Below, in pieces: positions 10,343 through 19,861 of a stretch of DNA of 64,000 nt. The notes beneath the pieces were generated by a model. The model made no database searches, was not told the origin of the DNA, and saw nothing but the letters and a program-made list of their open reading frames with translations. Source of the stretch: Lachnospiraceae bacterium (GTDB lineage: Bacteria; Bacillota; Clostridia; Lachnospirales; Lachnospiraceae); contig JAEEOJ010000145.1 of assembly GCA_016284175.1 (NCBI GenBank), forward strand, positions 1-64,000. The letters run 5' to 3'. The position numbers were made by a program, and so were the translations under genes. Position 1 is the first letter of the stretch; every line of letters begins with the position of its first letter.

Positions 10343-10371
10343 ATATTACTATATATTATTTATAATTTCAA
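10343..10371 (-). promoter_or_regulatory. Sigma-A-type promoter of the ncRNA
   Basis: TTGAAA-N17-TAATAT on minus strand. Confidence 0.65.
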
Positions 10372-10470
10372 TAGTTTTTTGTATATATTTACTAATAAAT
10401 ATACCAATATTGTATCGTTGTTTGTGCACTATGCTGCAGCGTGAACATTATTGCGGCTCATAAAAGAAAT

Positions 10471-10502
10471 AAAAAAAGGACTGACGCAAATCAGTCCTTT
10501 GA
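10471..10502 (-). terminator. Intrinsic terminator downstream of activase operon
   Basis: AAAGGACTGA...TCAGTCCTTT stem with T-tract on minus strand. Confidence 0.85.
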
Positions 10503-10517
10503 TTCTTTTATGATTGT

Positions 10518-11765
10518 TTACAGATCCTTGTTTGCGTTTGCAAGAAGGAGCTTGATTCGGTTCTGCTGGTTGATTTCACTCGCAGATGCATCGTAGTCGA
10601 TTGCGATGATGTTGACGCCGGGGTTCTTTTCCTTGACGATTTTCATAACGCCCTTACCCACGATGTGGTTCGGCAGACATCCGAAAGGCTGTGTACAGAT
10701 GATATTGTTGGTGCCTTTGTCGATATGCTCTATCATTTCGGCCACAAGCAACCATCCTTCACCCATTTTTACGCCGAGGCTTATGTAAGGTTTTACGAGT
10801 TCCACGGTGTGCTCGAAAGGCGTGGGTGCTTCGAAGTCGCTTTCTTCTTTTATGATGTTGATGATGTCCTTCTGCTTTTTAAGGAAGAGCTTGTATGCAA
10901 GTTTTAAAAGCACAATGCTCTTTTTATGAGTTCTGTACATATCATGCTCGATGATACGGCCGTAAACATAAAAGAGAAGGAAGTCCAAAAGTCCTGCCAT
11001 TACCGGTGCAGCGCCTTCGGAAATTAAATAGTTCTCAAGATTTCTGTTGGCAAGCGGTGAGAATTTTACATATATCTCGCCGACGATTCCGACCTTTATT
11101 CTTGAATCCTTTGTCATCGAAATAGATGCAAAGTCTTTTACCATTTCCCTGTAATTTTTTTTGATGGTGCTGTAAGGAAGCGGTCCGGATTTGCCAAGCT
11201 GATCGACTAACTTTTTGGTCCAGTAATCGGCTTTGGCCTCAGCGTCTCCGCGGTGTACTTCCATGGCTTTGGCCTGGTTGCAGAGTGTCATGATGACATC
11301 GCCGTAGAGTACGGAATAAAGCATTCTTCTAACCATCAGCGGCGTCAGTTTAAAGCCCGAGTTCTTTTCCATGCCCACAAAGTTTAAGGAGATAACAGGC
11401 ATATATCCGTAACCGGCTTTTTTAAGTGCTTTTCTTATAAGGGAAATGTAGTTTGATGCTCTGCAGCCACCGCCTGTCTGTGTGAAGAAAAGTGCGGTTT
11501 TGTGAACATCGTATTTTCCGCTCTGCAATGCGTTGATAAACTGTCCTACGACCAGTGTCGCGGGATAGCATGTATCGTTATGCACGTACTTAAGTCCGGT
11601 TTCAATTACTTCTCTGCCGCTGTTTTCCAAAAGTTCAGCATCATAGCCGTAAACTCTCATAAGGGAAGCCAGCATTTTTAAGTGACGCGGAAGCATCGTC
11701 GGTATGAGGATTTTATAATCCTTTTTCATTTCCGCGGTAAATTCCACTCTTTCTGCGTCGTTCAT
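10518..11765 (-). CDS. 2-hydroxyacyl-CoA dehydratase/activase-associated protein
   Basis: 415 aa; FTQTGGGCRASNY, QPFGCLPNHIVGKG, starts directly after the stop of the upstream activase. Confidence 0.75.
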   Translation of the reverse strand: MNDAERVEFTAEMKKDYKILIPTMLPRHLKMLASLMRVYGYDAELLENSGREVIETGLKYVHNDTCYPATLVVGQFINALQSGKYDVHKTALFFTQTGGGCRASNYISLIRKALKKAGYGYMPVISLNFVGMEKNSGFKLTPLMVRRMLYSVLYGDVIMTLCNQAKAMEVHRGDAEAKADYWTKKLVDQLGKSGPLPYSTIKKNYREMVKDFASISMTKDSRIKVGIVGEIYVKFSPLANRNLENYLISEGAAPVMAGLLDFLLFYVYGRIIEHDMYRTHKKSIVLLKLAYKLFLKKQKDIINIIKEESDFEAPTPFEHTVELVKPYISLGVKMGEGWLLVAEMIEHIDKGTNNIICTQPFGCLPNHIVGKGVMKIVKEKNPGVNIIAIDYDASASEINQQNRIKLLLANANKDL

Positions 11766-14717
11766 TTATTCCCTGCCCTCTCTCATCTCAAGTGCACCAA
11801 GCAAAGAACGAAGTCTTATATTGACTGCCGAGAGATTGTTGATTTCGTCTATTTTAATCTGTGTGTAAATTCTGCCTGCGTTTTCCACGATGGATCTGAC
11901 TTCGTCCGTCGTGATTGCATCGATACCGCATCCGAAGGATACAAGCTGAACGAGTTCCATGTCTTTCTGAGTTACCGCATAATTGGCTGCTCTGTAAAGT
12001 CTCTGATGGAAGGTCCACTGGTTAAGTACATTGGTCGGTACCTTGCCCACTCTCGGGGCGATGGATTCTTCGGTAATTACCGCAAATCCAAGGCTGCATG
12101 CAAGCAAATCTATTCCGTGGCCGATTTCGGGATCGATGTGATAAGGTCTTCCCGCAAGAACCATAATCTTTTTGTTTAATTCTCTGGCTCTTGTGATGAT
12201 TCTCTCGGTCTCGGCATAGAGATCTTCTTTGTATTTATTGTATTTTGCAAAACCTGCTTTTACTGCTTCAAGCATACGGGTTTTATCTGCTTTTACGAGG
12301 TCTTCGGGAAGACTTAACGAAAGTTCTCTTGCAAGTTCTTCCTCGTCGGATACGCTTAAGAACGGTGCTAAATATTTGACATCGTTTAAGATATCCATGT
12401 TGACTCTTAAAAGTTCGGGATAATATGCAACTACGGGACAGTTGTAATGGTTGTCGCCCACCTTTTCGTCGATGTTGTAGGTTAGGCAGGGTGCGAAGAT
12501 TGCATCCACCTTTTCTTTTACGAGAAGTTCGATGTGGCCGTGCATAATCTTGGCGGGATAGCAGACGGTGTCGGAAGGAATGCTGTCCTGTCCTAAAAGA
12601 TAAGTCTCTCTCGAGGAAAGTCCGGAGAGTTTTACGTTAAATCCGAGGTTTTCGAATATTCCGACCCAGAGCGGTGCAAGGTCGTACATACCGAGCTGAA
12701 GCGGCATACCGATGACTTTTTTGTTTTCCTCGAAAGGCGCGGTAAGGCTCATAAAATACTGTCTCTTAAATTCGAAGAGATTGAGCTTTTCGTCAATCTT
12801 GCCTTTGGAGGTCATCTTTTCGCATCTGTTGCCGGAGACAAATTTGCCGCCGTCCGAGAAGATGTTTATTGTAAGCGCACAGTGATTGCCACAGCCCTGG
12901 CACACTGCTGCTTTGGATGTATGTGTAAAGGTTTCAAGGCTCTCAAGAGACATGAGCGTCGATTCTTCAAGGCCGAGTCCCATTGAATAAATAGCTGCGC
13001 CGTACGCACCCATGATACCTGCGATGGCGGGGCGAACAACATTGTGTCCGATTTCTTTTTCGAACGCACGAAGAACCGCGTCGTTTAAGAACGTACCTCC
13101 CTGAACGACTATATGCTCGCCGAGTTCTGTCGGAGAGTTGGCTCTGATAACCTTGTAAATTGCGTTTTTAATAACCGATACGGAGATTCCGGCGGAAATG
13201 TTTTCAACGGAAACACCGTCTTTCTGAGCCTGCTTGATGGACGAGTTCATAAATACCGTACATCTGGAGCCTAAATCCACGGGTGCATTGCCTTTAAGAC
13301 CGAGGGTCGCAAACTCTTTTGAATCATAGCCCATCGATTTGGCAAAGGTCTCTATAAAAGAACCGCAGCCCGAGGAACATGCTTCGTTAAGCATGATGCT
13401 GTCGACCGCTTCGTTTTTAATCTTTATACACTTGATATCCTGACCGCCGATATCAAGGATGAAATCCACATTCGGAAGGAACTGCTTTGAAGCCATGAAA
13501 TGAGCCATGGTTTCAACAAGTCCTCTGTCTACGTGGAATGCGTTTAATATAAGCTGCTCACCGTAGCCCGTGACTGCCGATGCACGAATTTTGATTCTGT
13601 CGCCGCAGAGTGTACGGACTTCTTTTAATTTTTCTTTTACGACGTCTACAGGATTTCCCTTGTTGGAATTGTAGTAATGCCAGAGGATTTCCTTTTGGTC
13701 GTTTATAAGAACGAGTTTTGTGGTCGTGGAACCGCAGTCGATACCAAGATATGCATCGCCCGAGTAAGCTTCGATATCCTTGAATTCAACCGTTTCTTTC
13801 CCGTGACGGTCTTTAAACTCTTTTAATTCATCGTCGTTTTCAAAGAGTGCGCTCATATGAGCAACTTCTCTTCTCTGCGCTACGGCATCTTCCATCATTT
13901 CGATGAGTTTGCCATACTCGTAGGTCTTTTCAGCCTTTTCAGCGAAAATCGAAGCACCGAGAGCAACCGCATAAAGAGAATACTCGGGGAAAAGTGCATT
14001 GTTATCGTCAAGCTTTAATGTTTCCCTGAAGGCTTTTCTTAAGCCCTTGTTGTAGAAAAGAGGGCCGCCGAGGAACATTACCTTGCCTTTTATTTTTCTG
14101 CCCTGTGCAAGACCTGCAATCGTCTGATTGACAACTGCCATGTAAATACTTGCAGCGATATCGTTCTTTGAAACACCCTGATTGATAAGGGGCTGAATAT
14201 CCGTCTTAGCGAATACGCCGCATCTTGATGCGATAGGATAAACCTTTTCGCACTTAAGACTCATTTCATCGAGTTCATCGGGAGTTACATTTAAAAGAGA
14301 GGCCATCTGGTCGATAAAAGCGCCCGTACCGCCGGCACAGGTTCCGTTCATTCTCTCGTCAACTCCGCCTTTTAAGAAGATGATTTTTGCATCCTCTCCG
14401 CCAAGCTCTATTACAACTTCGGTGTCGGGTTCTTTTTCCTCAACCAAAGCAAATGTGGCATAAACTTCCTGCACGAACTGGAGTCTTGCGATTTCTGCCA
14501 CACCGAGTCCTGCGGAACCGGAAATTGCTATCTTTATTTTTTTATCGCTTAAATACGGTTCGGCTTCTTTTAGGAGTTCTAAAGTTTTCTGTCTAACCTG
14601 AGAGTAGTGTCTCTCATACTTTTTGTATAAAACTTCCTCGCCGTCGCGAATTACGATTTTTGCGGTGGTGGAACCGATGTCCACGCCTACATTGATTGTT
14701 TTGCCTGACTGCTGCAT
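11766..14717 (-). CDS. Acyl-CoA dehydratase activase (tandem BadF/BcrA/BcrD ATPase domains plus DUF2229-like region)
   Basis: Two actin-fold modules: VGVDIGSTTAKIVIRDG and GIDCGSTTTKLVLIND, with GGTGAFIDQMA and CSSGCGSFIE Fe-S ligands. Confidence 0.88.
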   Translation of the reverse strand: MQQSGKTINVGVDIGSTTAKIVIRDGEEVLYKKYERHYSQVRQKTLELLKEAEPYLSDKKIKIAISGSAGLGVAEIARLQFVQEVYATFALVEEKEPDTEVVIELGGEDAKIIFLKGGVDERMNGTCAGGTGAFIDQMASLLNVTPDELDEMSLKCEKVYPIASRCGVFAKTDIQPLINQGVSKNDIAASIYMAVVNQTIAGLAQGRKIKGKVMFLGGPLFYNKGLRKAFRETLKLDDNNALFPEYSLYAVALGASIFAEKAEKTYEYGKLIEMMEDAVAQRREVAHMSALFENDDELKEFKDRHGKETVEFKDIEAYSGDAYLGIDCGSTTTKLVLINDQKEILWHYYNSNKGNPVDVVKEKLKEVRTLCGDRIKIRASAVTGYGEQLILNAFHVDRGLVETMAHFMASKQFLPNVDFILDIGGQDIKCIKIKNEAVDSIMLNEACSSGCGSFIETFAKSMGYDSKEFATLGLKGNAPVDLGSRCTVFMNSSIKQAQKDGVSVENISAGISVSVIKNAIYKVIRANSPTELGEHIVVQGGTFLNDAVLRAFEKEIGHNVVRPAIAGIMGAYGAAIYSMGLGLEESTLMSLESLETFTHTSKAAVCQGCGNHCALTINIFSDGGKFVSGNRCEKMTSKGKIDEKLNLFEFKRQYFMSLTAPFEENKKVIGMPLQLGMYDLAPLWVGIFENLGFNVKLSGLSSRETYLLGQDSIPSDTVCYPAKIMHGHIELLVKEKVDAIFAPCLTYNIDEKVGDNHYNCPVVAYYPELLRVNMDILNDVKYLAPFLSVSDEEELARELSLSLPEDLVKADKTRMLEAVKAGFAKYNKYKEDLYAETERIITRARELNKKIMVLAGRPYHIDPEIGHGIDLLACSLGFAVITEESIAPRVGKVPTNVLNQWTFHQRLYRAANYAVTQKDMELVQLVSFGCGIDAITTDEVRSIVENAGRIYTQIKIDEINNLSAVNIRLRSLLGALEMREGRE

Positions 14718-14728
14718 ATCCTGCTCAC

Positions 14729-15577
14729 TTATTCACTGATAAACTTTTTAACTTCTTCAAGTCTGACGTTTGCTTCTCTTACGCCCTCGTCATACAGAGC
14801 GTGTATCTTTTCGATATCTTTTTCCATGTGTGAAACATCCCAGTGCCCCTCGGGCTGGAATATAAGCACCGTGCCTTCTTTGGCCATTTCTTCCATCATC
14901 TCGTACTGTCCTAAAAGAAGCGGAATTCTGTTTCTTATGGAATCTCTGAAGCCCTTGAATTTCGGATATTTTACCTTCATTGCCGGAAGGTATTTTTTCA
15001 TGTTCGAAGGGTTCATTCCCTCTGCCTTGGTGGAAACTACGATGATTCTGTCGCACCCTTTTTCCATGGCTCTTTTAATGGGAATGGGATCTGATACGGA
15101 ACCGTCCATGTAATAGTTTTCGCCTATTTTATAAGGACCGCTGATAAAAGGAAGGGAACCCGTCGCACGACCGCAGTCAAAAAGACTGTCTATGGTTCCG
15201 TTATCTTTTAAGTATTCCGGCTTGCCCGTAACACAGTTGGTAGCAACAACTTCCACTTCCGTTTCGGACGCAAAATATTTATCAAATTCAAAAGGGGGTT
15301 CTTCAAAAGCCATTTCGCCGTAGAGTTTGTTAAGATTCATGAAATGGCCGCTGCGGCATAATTCTCTGAAGCCGTAATAGGAATGTTCCCTCGGACATAA
15401 AAAGACCTGTTTGGTACGTCCTTCCTGTCCTGCTATAAAATTGTAAAGCACTCCCGCACCTGCAGAAACACCGCAGGCGTAATCGAAAGTAATTCCTTCT
15501 CTTATAAAAACGTCAAGTACTCCGGCGCTGAAACTTCCGCGAAGTCCGCCACCCTCAAGTATAAGTCCGGTTTTCAT
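14729..15577 (-). CDS. Patatin-like phospholipase family protein
   Basis: MKTGLILEGGGLRGSFSAGVLD and DGSVSDPIP; ORF track starts at 15643 but the in-frame ATG at 15577 fits the family start. Confidence 0.87.
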   Translation of the reverse strand: MKTGLILEGGGLRGSFSAGVLDVFIREGITFDYACGVSAGAGVLYNFIAGQEGRTKQVFLCPREHSYYGFRELCRSGHFMNLNKLYGEMAFEEPPFEFDKYFASETEVEVVATNCVTGKPEYLKDNGTIDSLFDCGRATGSLPFISGPYKIGENYYMDGSVSDPIPIKRAMEKGCDRIIVVSTKAEGMNPSNMKKYLPAMKVKYPKFKGFRDSIRNRIPLLLGQYEMMEEMAKEGTVLIFQPEGHWDVSHMEKDIEKIHALYDEGVREANVRLEEVKKFISE

Positions 15578-15736
15578 TACAATACCTTGCCAATTAAAAC
15601 TTTTGTCTTTTACGGATTCTATTATCCGCACATAAGACACCATTTAATAATTTAGCAGAAAATAAGCAAAAAGTCATTATATTTAACGCAAAAATCACAA
15701 TTGAAACCTTTTTTGCGAAGAATGGCTCTTTTATGG

Positions 15737-15799
15737 TATAATAACATCAAATGTGGCATACGAAAAAACGGTGTGAAAATGCCACCTGCGAGGTGTCGG
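15737..15799 (+). promoter_or_regulatory. Promoter and structured leader of neuB-type gene
   Basis: TATAAT at 15737-15742; overlapping stems GTGGCAT/ATGCCAC (15753-15785) and CACCT/AGGTG (15783-15795), the latter covering the SD. Confidence 0.45.
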
Positions 15800-15800
15800 A

Positions 15801-16832
15801 ATGTTTCATATTTATGACAGAATAAACAACGGTGAAGTATATATAATTGCAGAAATGAGCGCCAATCACGGCGGTAATGTTTTCAATGCTTTGGAGATTG
15901 TAAGACAGGCTGCGGCAGCGGGTGCGGACTGCGTTAAGATTCAGACTTACACGGCCGACAGTTTAACCATTGACTGCGACAACGAATATTTCAAATTAAA
16001 GGGCGGTCTCTGGGGCGGCTACAAGCTCTACGACCTTTACAAAGACGCCTGCACACCTTATGAATGGCACAAGGCAATCAAAGATGAATGTAAAAAATGC
16101 AATATAGACTTCCTCTCCACACCTTTCGACAATGACGGCGTGGATTTCCTCGAAAAACTCGGAGTTGAAGCTTATAAAATCGCCAGCTTCGAAATGGTGG
16201 ATTTAGCCCTCGTTGAATATGCGGCTTCAAAAGGCAAGCCGATGATTATCTCGACAGGCATGGGAAGTCCCGAAGAAATCGAAGATGCGGTTGCCGCATG
16301 CAGAAGAGCCGGAAATGAACAGATTATTCTTCTCAAATGCTGCAGTGCTTATCCCGCACCCTGGGATGAAATGCATTTGGGAAATATTCCCGATATGAAA
16401 AAGCGTTTTAACCTTCCTATCGGCCTTTCGGATCATTCCGAAGGAAGCCTCGGCGCAGTTGTCGGAGTATCCTTGGGCGCCTGCGTGGTTGAAAAGCATG
16501 TATGCCTTCCCGGAATTGAGAGTGCCGACAGTAAGTTTTCCATGAGCATGAAGGATTTTGCAAAGATGGTTTCAGACGTAAGAAATGCTACCAGAATCGC
16601 AAAAGGTCCCGACTACACACTCTCTGAAAAAGAAAGAAGCTCGACGATTTTCAGAAGAAGCCTCTTTGCTATTAAAGACATTGCCAAAGGCGAAGAATTT
16701 ACTTACGAAAATATTAAAGCCATTCGTCCAGGCTACGGAATTCTGCCCAAGCACTTAAACGAGCTTATCGGAAAGAAAGCCGTAAGAAGCCTTAAACGCG
16801 GAGAACCCGTTACCGAAGAGTTTTTAAAATAA
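15801..16832 (+). CDS. neuB: N-acetylneuraminate/nonulosonate synthase (NeuB family) with C-terminal SAF domain
   Basis: IIAEMSANHGGN, KIQTYTADSLT, IGLSDHSEGS, C-terminal antifreeze-like domain. Confidence 0.87.
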   Translation: MFHIYDRINNGEVYIIAEMSANHGGNVFNALEIVRQAAAAGADCVKIQTYTADSLTIDCDNEYFKLKGGLWGGYKLYDLYKDACTPYEWHKAIKDECKKCNIDFLSTPFDNDGVDFLEKLGVEAYKIASFEMVDLALVEYAASKGKPMIISTGMGSPEEIEDAVAACRRAGNEQIILLKCCSAYPAPWDEMHLGNIPDMKKRFNLPIGLSDHSEGSLGAVVGVSLGACVVEKHVCLPGIESADSKFSMSMKDFAKMVSDVRNATRIAKGPDYTLSEKERSSTIFRRSLFAIKDIAKGEEFTYENIKAIRPGYGILPKHLNELIGKKAVRSLKRGEPVTEEFLK

Positions 16833-16856
16833 CCCGATTTCGGGAAAGGATAAAAA

Positions 16857-17444
16857 ATGAAAATACTCGGCTTATACAATAACGACTGCGCTCTTCCTCT
16901 TTTCGACAAACTTGAAGAGATGGGCCATGAGGTTGTAAGAATGAGCGAGCGGCTTGACGTTTCTTTTTGCGAAAGCGGAAATTTCGATCTGGCCGTAAGC
17001 TACACATACAAATATATTCTGTCCGAAGAAATTCTGTCGGCTTTAGGCGGAAATGTGGTTAATCTGCATAACTCATATCTGCCTTATAACCGCGGCGCTT
17101 CTCCGAACCTTTGGAGCATTGCGGAAGACACTCCGCGCGGTGTCACACTTCACTATATGGATGCCGCACTCGACAAAGGTTATGTAATTGCACAAAGGCT
17201 CATAAAAGAAGGTGACGGCGAGACTCTTGCATCCAGCTACGACAATCTTGATAAAAACGCCATCGACCTGTTTTTAGAAGCTTTTGAATACTATCCGAAG
17301 TGGCCAAAAATTAAGAAAAAAGTCTCGGGTAAAGGCAGTTATCACTCTGTGGCGGATACTAAAAAACTTCTTACGGTTATTGATTCTTACGACATGAAAA
17401 TAACCGATTTTAAGAAGGCTTTAAAGGATGCGGGGATTATCTGA
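16857..17444 (+). CDS. Formyltransferase-fold protein
   Basis: VVNLHNSYLPYNRGASPNLW and GVTLHYMDAALDKG match methionyl-tRNA formyltransferase-type active-site motifs. Confidence 0.75.
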   Translation: MKILGLYNNDCALPLFDKLEEMGHEVVRMSERLDVSFCESGNFDLAVSYTYKYILSEEILSALGGNVVNLHNSYLPYNRGASPNLWSIAEDTPRGVTLHYMDAALDKGYVIAQRLIKEGDGETLASSYDNLDKNAIDLFLEAFEYYPKWPKIKKKVSGKGSYHSVADTKKLLTVIDSYDMKITDFKKALKDAGII

Positions 17445-17553
17445 AAAAAGGGATTTTGACTTGTTATAAACTCCCGAATTTAGTATAATTGTACTCGGTG
17501 TACTCATGATTTTTATCTATGTTTTCAAGAAAATTACCGAAAGGAAAAGATAA

Positions 17554-19179
17554 ATGAAAAACAAAAAATACCCTTACTATGACACGCTTGAAGATATCTC
17601 GGATTTAAAGGACCTGATTCTTACAAAGGCAGCGGACTCGCCCGATAAGATTGCTTTTGTATACCCCTGCGAAACCGGTGAAATGCGCAAAACCTATCAC
17701 GATTTAAAAGAAGATATCAACGCATTCGGAACATGGATGTACAAAAACAAAATCAAAGATAAACATGTTGCAATCATCGGAAAGAACTCATACGAATGGC
17801 TCGTGGCTTTCCTTGCATGTGTTAACGGCGGAAACGTAGCGGTTGCAATCGACAAGTCCCTTCCCGCAAACGAAATCTCCGAACTTCTTAAACTCGCCGA
17901 TGTCGACTATGCTTTGGTAACCGACCAGTATGTCGAAAAAGTTGATACCAAACTTGTCAAAAAGGTATTTGATCTCGGAACTTTCGATACAATTCTTTAC
18001 GAAGGAAGAAAACTTCTTCGCGACAAGAACAACGATTTCCTTACATATCAGATAATTCCCGAGAAGACCGCTGCGATTCTTTTTACATCCGGAACAAGCG
18101 GCAAGAGCAAGGGTGTTGAACTTACGAATCACAATATAGCATTTGAATTAAACCGTACCTGTCAGCTGTACAAGCCTTCGGGAAACGTGCTTGCAATACT
18201 TCCTTTCCACCATGCTTTCGGACTTATCGTAGGCATCTTTATGGCGGTTAATTACGAAGAGCCCATTTACATCAACAAGTCACCGAAGTACGTAAAGAAG
18301 AATTTACAGGATTTCAAACCCCAGACCATTTTTATGGTTCCCATGTTCGTAGAATTTTTCCACAAACAAATCTGGGCAGAAATTGATAAAAAAGGCAAAA
18401 CAGCCGCTACCAAAGGTCTTATGGCTTCAACCGATCTGCTCCTTAAGACCGGTGTGGATGTCAGAAAGAAAACATATTCGGCTATTCATAAAGTATTCGG
18501 CGGCAATCTTGAATATATCATCTGCGGCGGTGCTGCACTCGATCCCATGTATGTAAAAGAATTCCGTTCATGGGGTATCGAAATCTTAAACGGCTACGGC
18601 ACCACTGAGTGTTCACCCTGTACTGCAGTAAACAGACCTTTCCATCATAAGGACGGCAGTGTCGGAGTTCTTATTCCCGATACCGAAGTCAGAGTCTCCG
18701 AAGAGGGCGAAATCCTCTTTAAGGGCGACCATGTCATGAAGGGTTACTACAAAGACGAAGAAGCTACAAATGCAGTCATTATCGACGGCTGGTATCATAC
18801 AGGTGATTTGGGCTTCGTGGATGAAGAAGGCTTTATCACACTTACAGGCCGTAAGAAAAACCTTATCATTCTTTCTAACGGCGAAAACCTCTCTCCCGAA
18901 GAACTCGAAGAAGACTTCGCACGTGATCCCGCTGTCAAGGAAGTCCTTGTATATGACGAGAACAGCAAGATCGTTGCAGAGATTTTCCCTGAAGACGATT
19001 ACCTTGGCAATCAGGCATACTTTAACGAACTTAAGGAAAAAATCAACAATAAACGTCCGATGTTTAAGCGTATTGCAATCGTTAAGCTGCGCAATGAAGA
19101 GTTTATCAAAAACGGCAGCATGAAGATTGTCAGATATTTAAATATCCCCAAGGCAAATTCTGACGAACAGGCAAAATAG
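17554..19179 (+). CDS. AMP-binding protein, long-chain acyl-CoA synthetase-like
   Basis: ILFTSGTSGKSKGVELTN, GYGTTECSP, WYHTGDLGFVDEEG. Confidence 0.9.
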   Translation: MKNKKYPYYDTLEDISDLKDLILTKAADSPDKIAFVYPCETGEMRKTYHDLKEDINAFGTWMYKNKIKDKHVAIIGKNSYEWLVAFLACVNGGNVAVAIDKSLPANEISELLKLADVDYALVTDQYVEKVDTKLVKKVFDLGTFDTILYEGRKLLRDKNNDFLTYQIIPEKTAAILFTSGTSGKSKGVELTNHNIAFELNRTCQLYKPSGNVLAILPFHHAFGLIVGIFMAVNYEEPIYINKSPKYVKKNLQDFKPQTIFMVPMFVEFFHKQIWAEIDKKGKTAATKGLMASTDLLLKTGVDVRKKTYSAIHKVFGGNLEYIICGGAALDPMYVKEFRSWGIEILNGYGTTECSPCTAVNRPFHHKDGSVGVLIPDTEVRVSEEGEILFKGDHVMKGYYKDEEATNAVIIDGWYHTGDLGFVDEEGFITLTGRKKNLIILSNGENLSPEELEEDFARDPAVKEVLVYDENSKIVAEIFPEDDYLGNQAYFNELKEKINNKRPMFKRIAIVKLRNEEFIKNGSMKIVRYLNIPKANSDEQAK

Positions 19180-19185
19180 TAAAAC

Positions 19186-19860
19186 ATGTTTAATATTCTC
19201 ATCGTTGAAGACAACAAGAATACTGCAAGATTAATGGAAGTCGTTCTCACACAGAACGGCTACCATACCTTGCATGCAACCGACGGTGAGCAGGCACTTA
19301 AAATTCTCGACGAAACCCATGTGGATTTGGCTCTCGTGGATATTATGATGCCTGTAATGGACGGCATTACTTTTACGAGAGTTTTAAGAAACTCAGGTTC
19401 GCAGATTCCGATTATTATGGTTACCGCCAAGGACAGCCAGGAAGATATCAGAAAAGGCTTTTTAACCGGTACCGACGATTATATGGTAAAGCCGATTGAC
19501 GAAGTCGAACTTCTTCTTCGTATCCAGGCGCTCCTTCGACGCGCCCATATAGCTGCGGAGCATGAACTTGTAATCGGAAAAACATCTCTTTTATACGATT
19601 CTTTTTTAGTCAGGGAAGGCGATTCGGAATATGAACTTCCGAGAAAAGAATTTCAGCTTCTTTTCAAACTGCTCTCATATCCCAATAAAACTTTTACGAG
19701 AAAGCAGCTGATGGAGGAATTCTGGGATTCGGAAACGCAGTCCGAAGAACGTACCGTTGATGTTCATATAAACCGTTTAAGAGACAGATTCAAGAATAAC
19801 GACGATTTTGAAATAGTTACCGTCAGAGGTTTGGGATATAAGGCCATAAAAAAGGATTAA
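19186..19860 (+). CDS. OmpR-family response regulator
   Basis: ILIVEDNKNTAR, VDIMMPVMDG, KPIDE, winged-helix RTVDVHINRLRDRF. Confidence 0.92.
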   Translation: MFNILIVEDNKNTARLMEVVLTQNGYHTLHATDGEQALKILDETHVDLALVDIMMPVMDGITFTRVLRNSGSQIPIIMVTAKDSQEDIRKGFLTGTDDYMVKPIDEVELLLRIQALLRRAHIAAEHELVIGKTSLLYDSFLVREGDSEYELPRKEFQLLFKLLSYPNKTFTRKQLMEEFWDSETQSEERTVDVHINRLRDRFKNNDDFEIVTVRGLGYKAIKKD

Positions 19861-19861
19861 T

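Noticed and set aside
10175-10444. 89-aa plus-strand ORF
   Set aside because: Covers the candidate ncRNA and its promoter on the other strand; translation has no recognisable features and no convincing SD.
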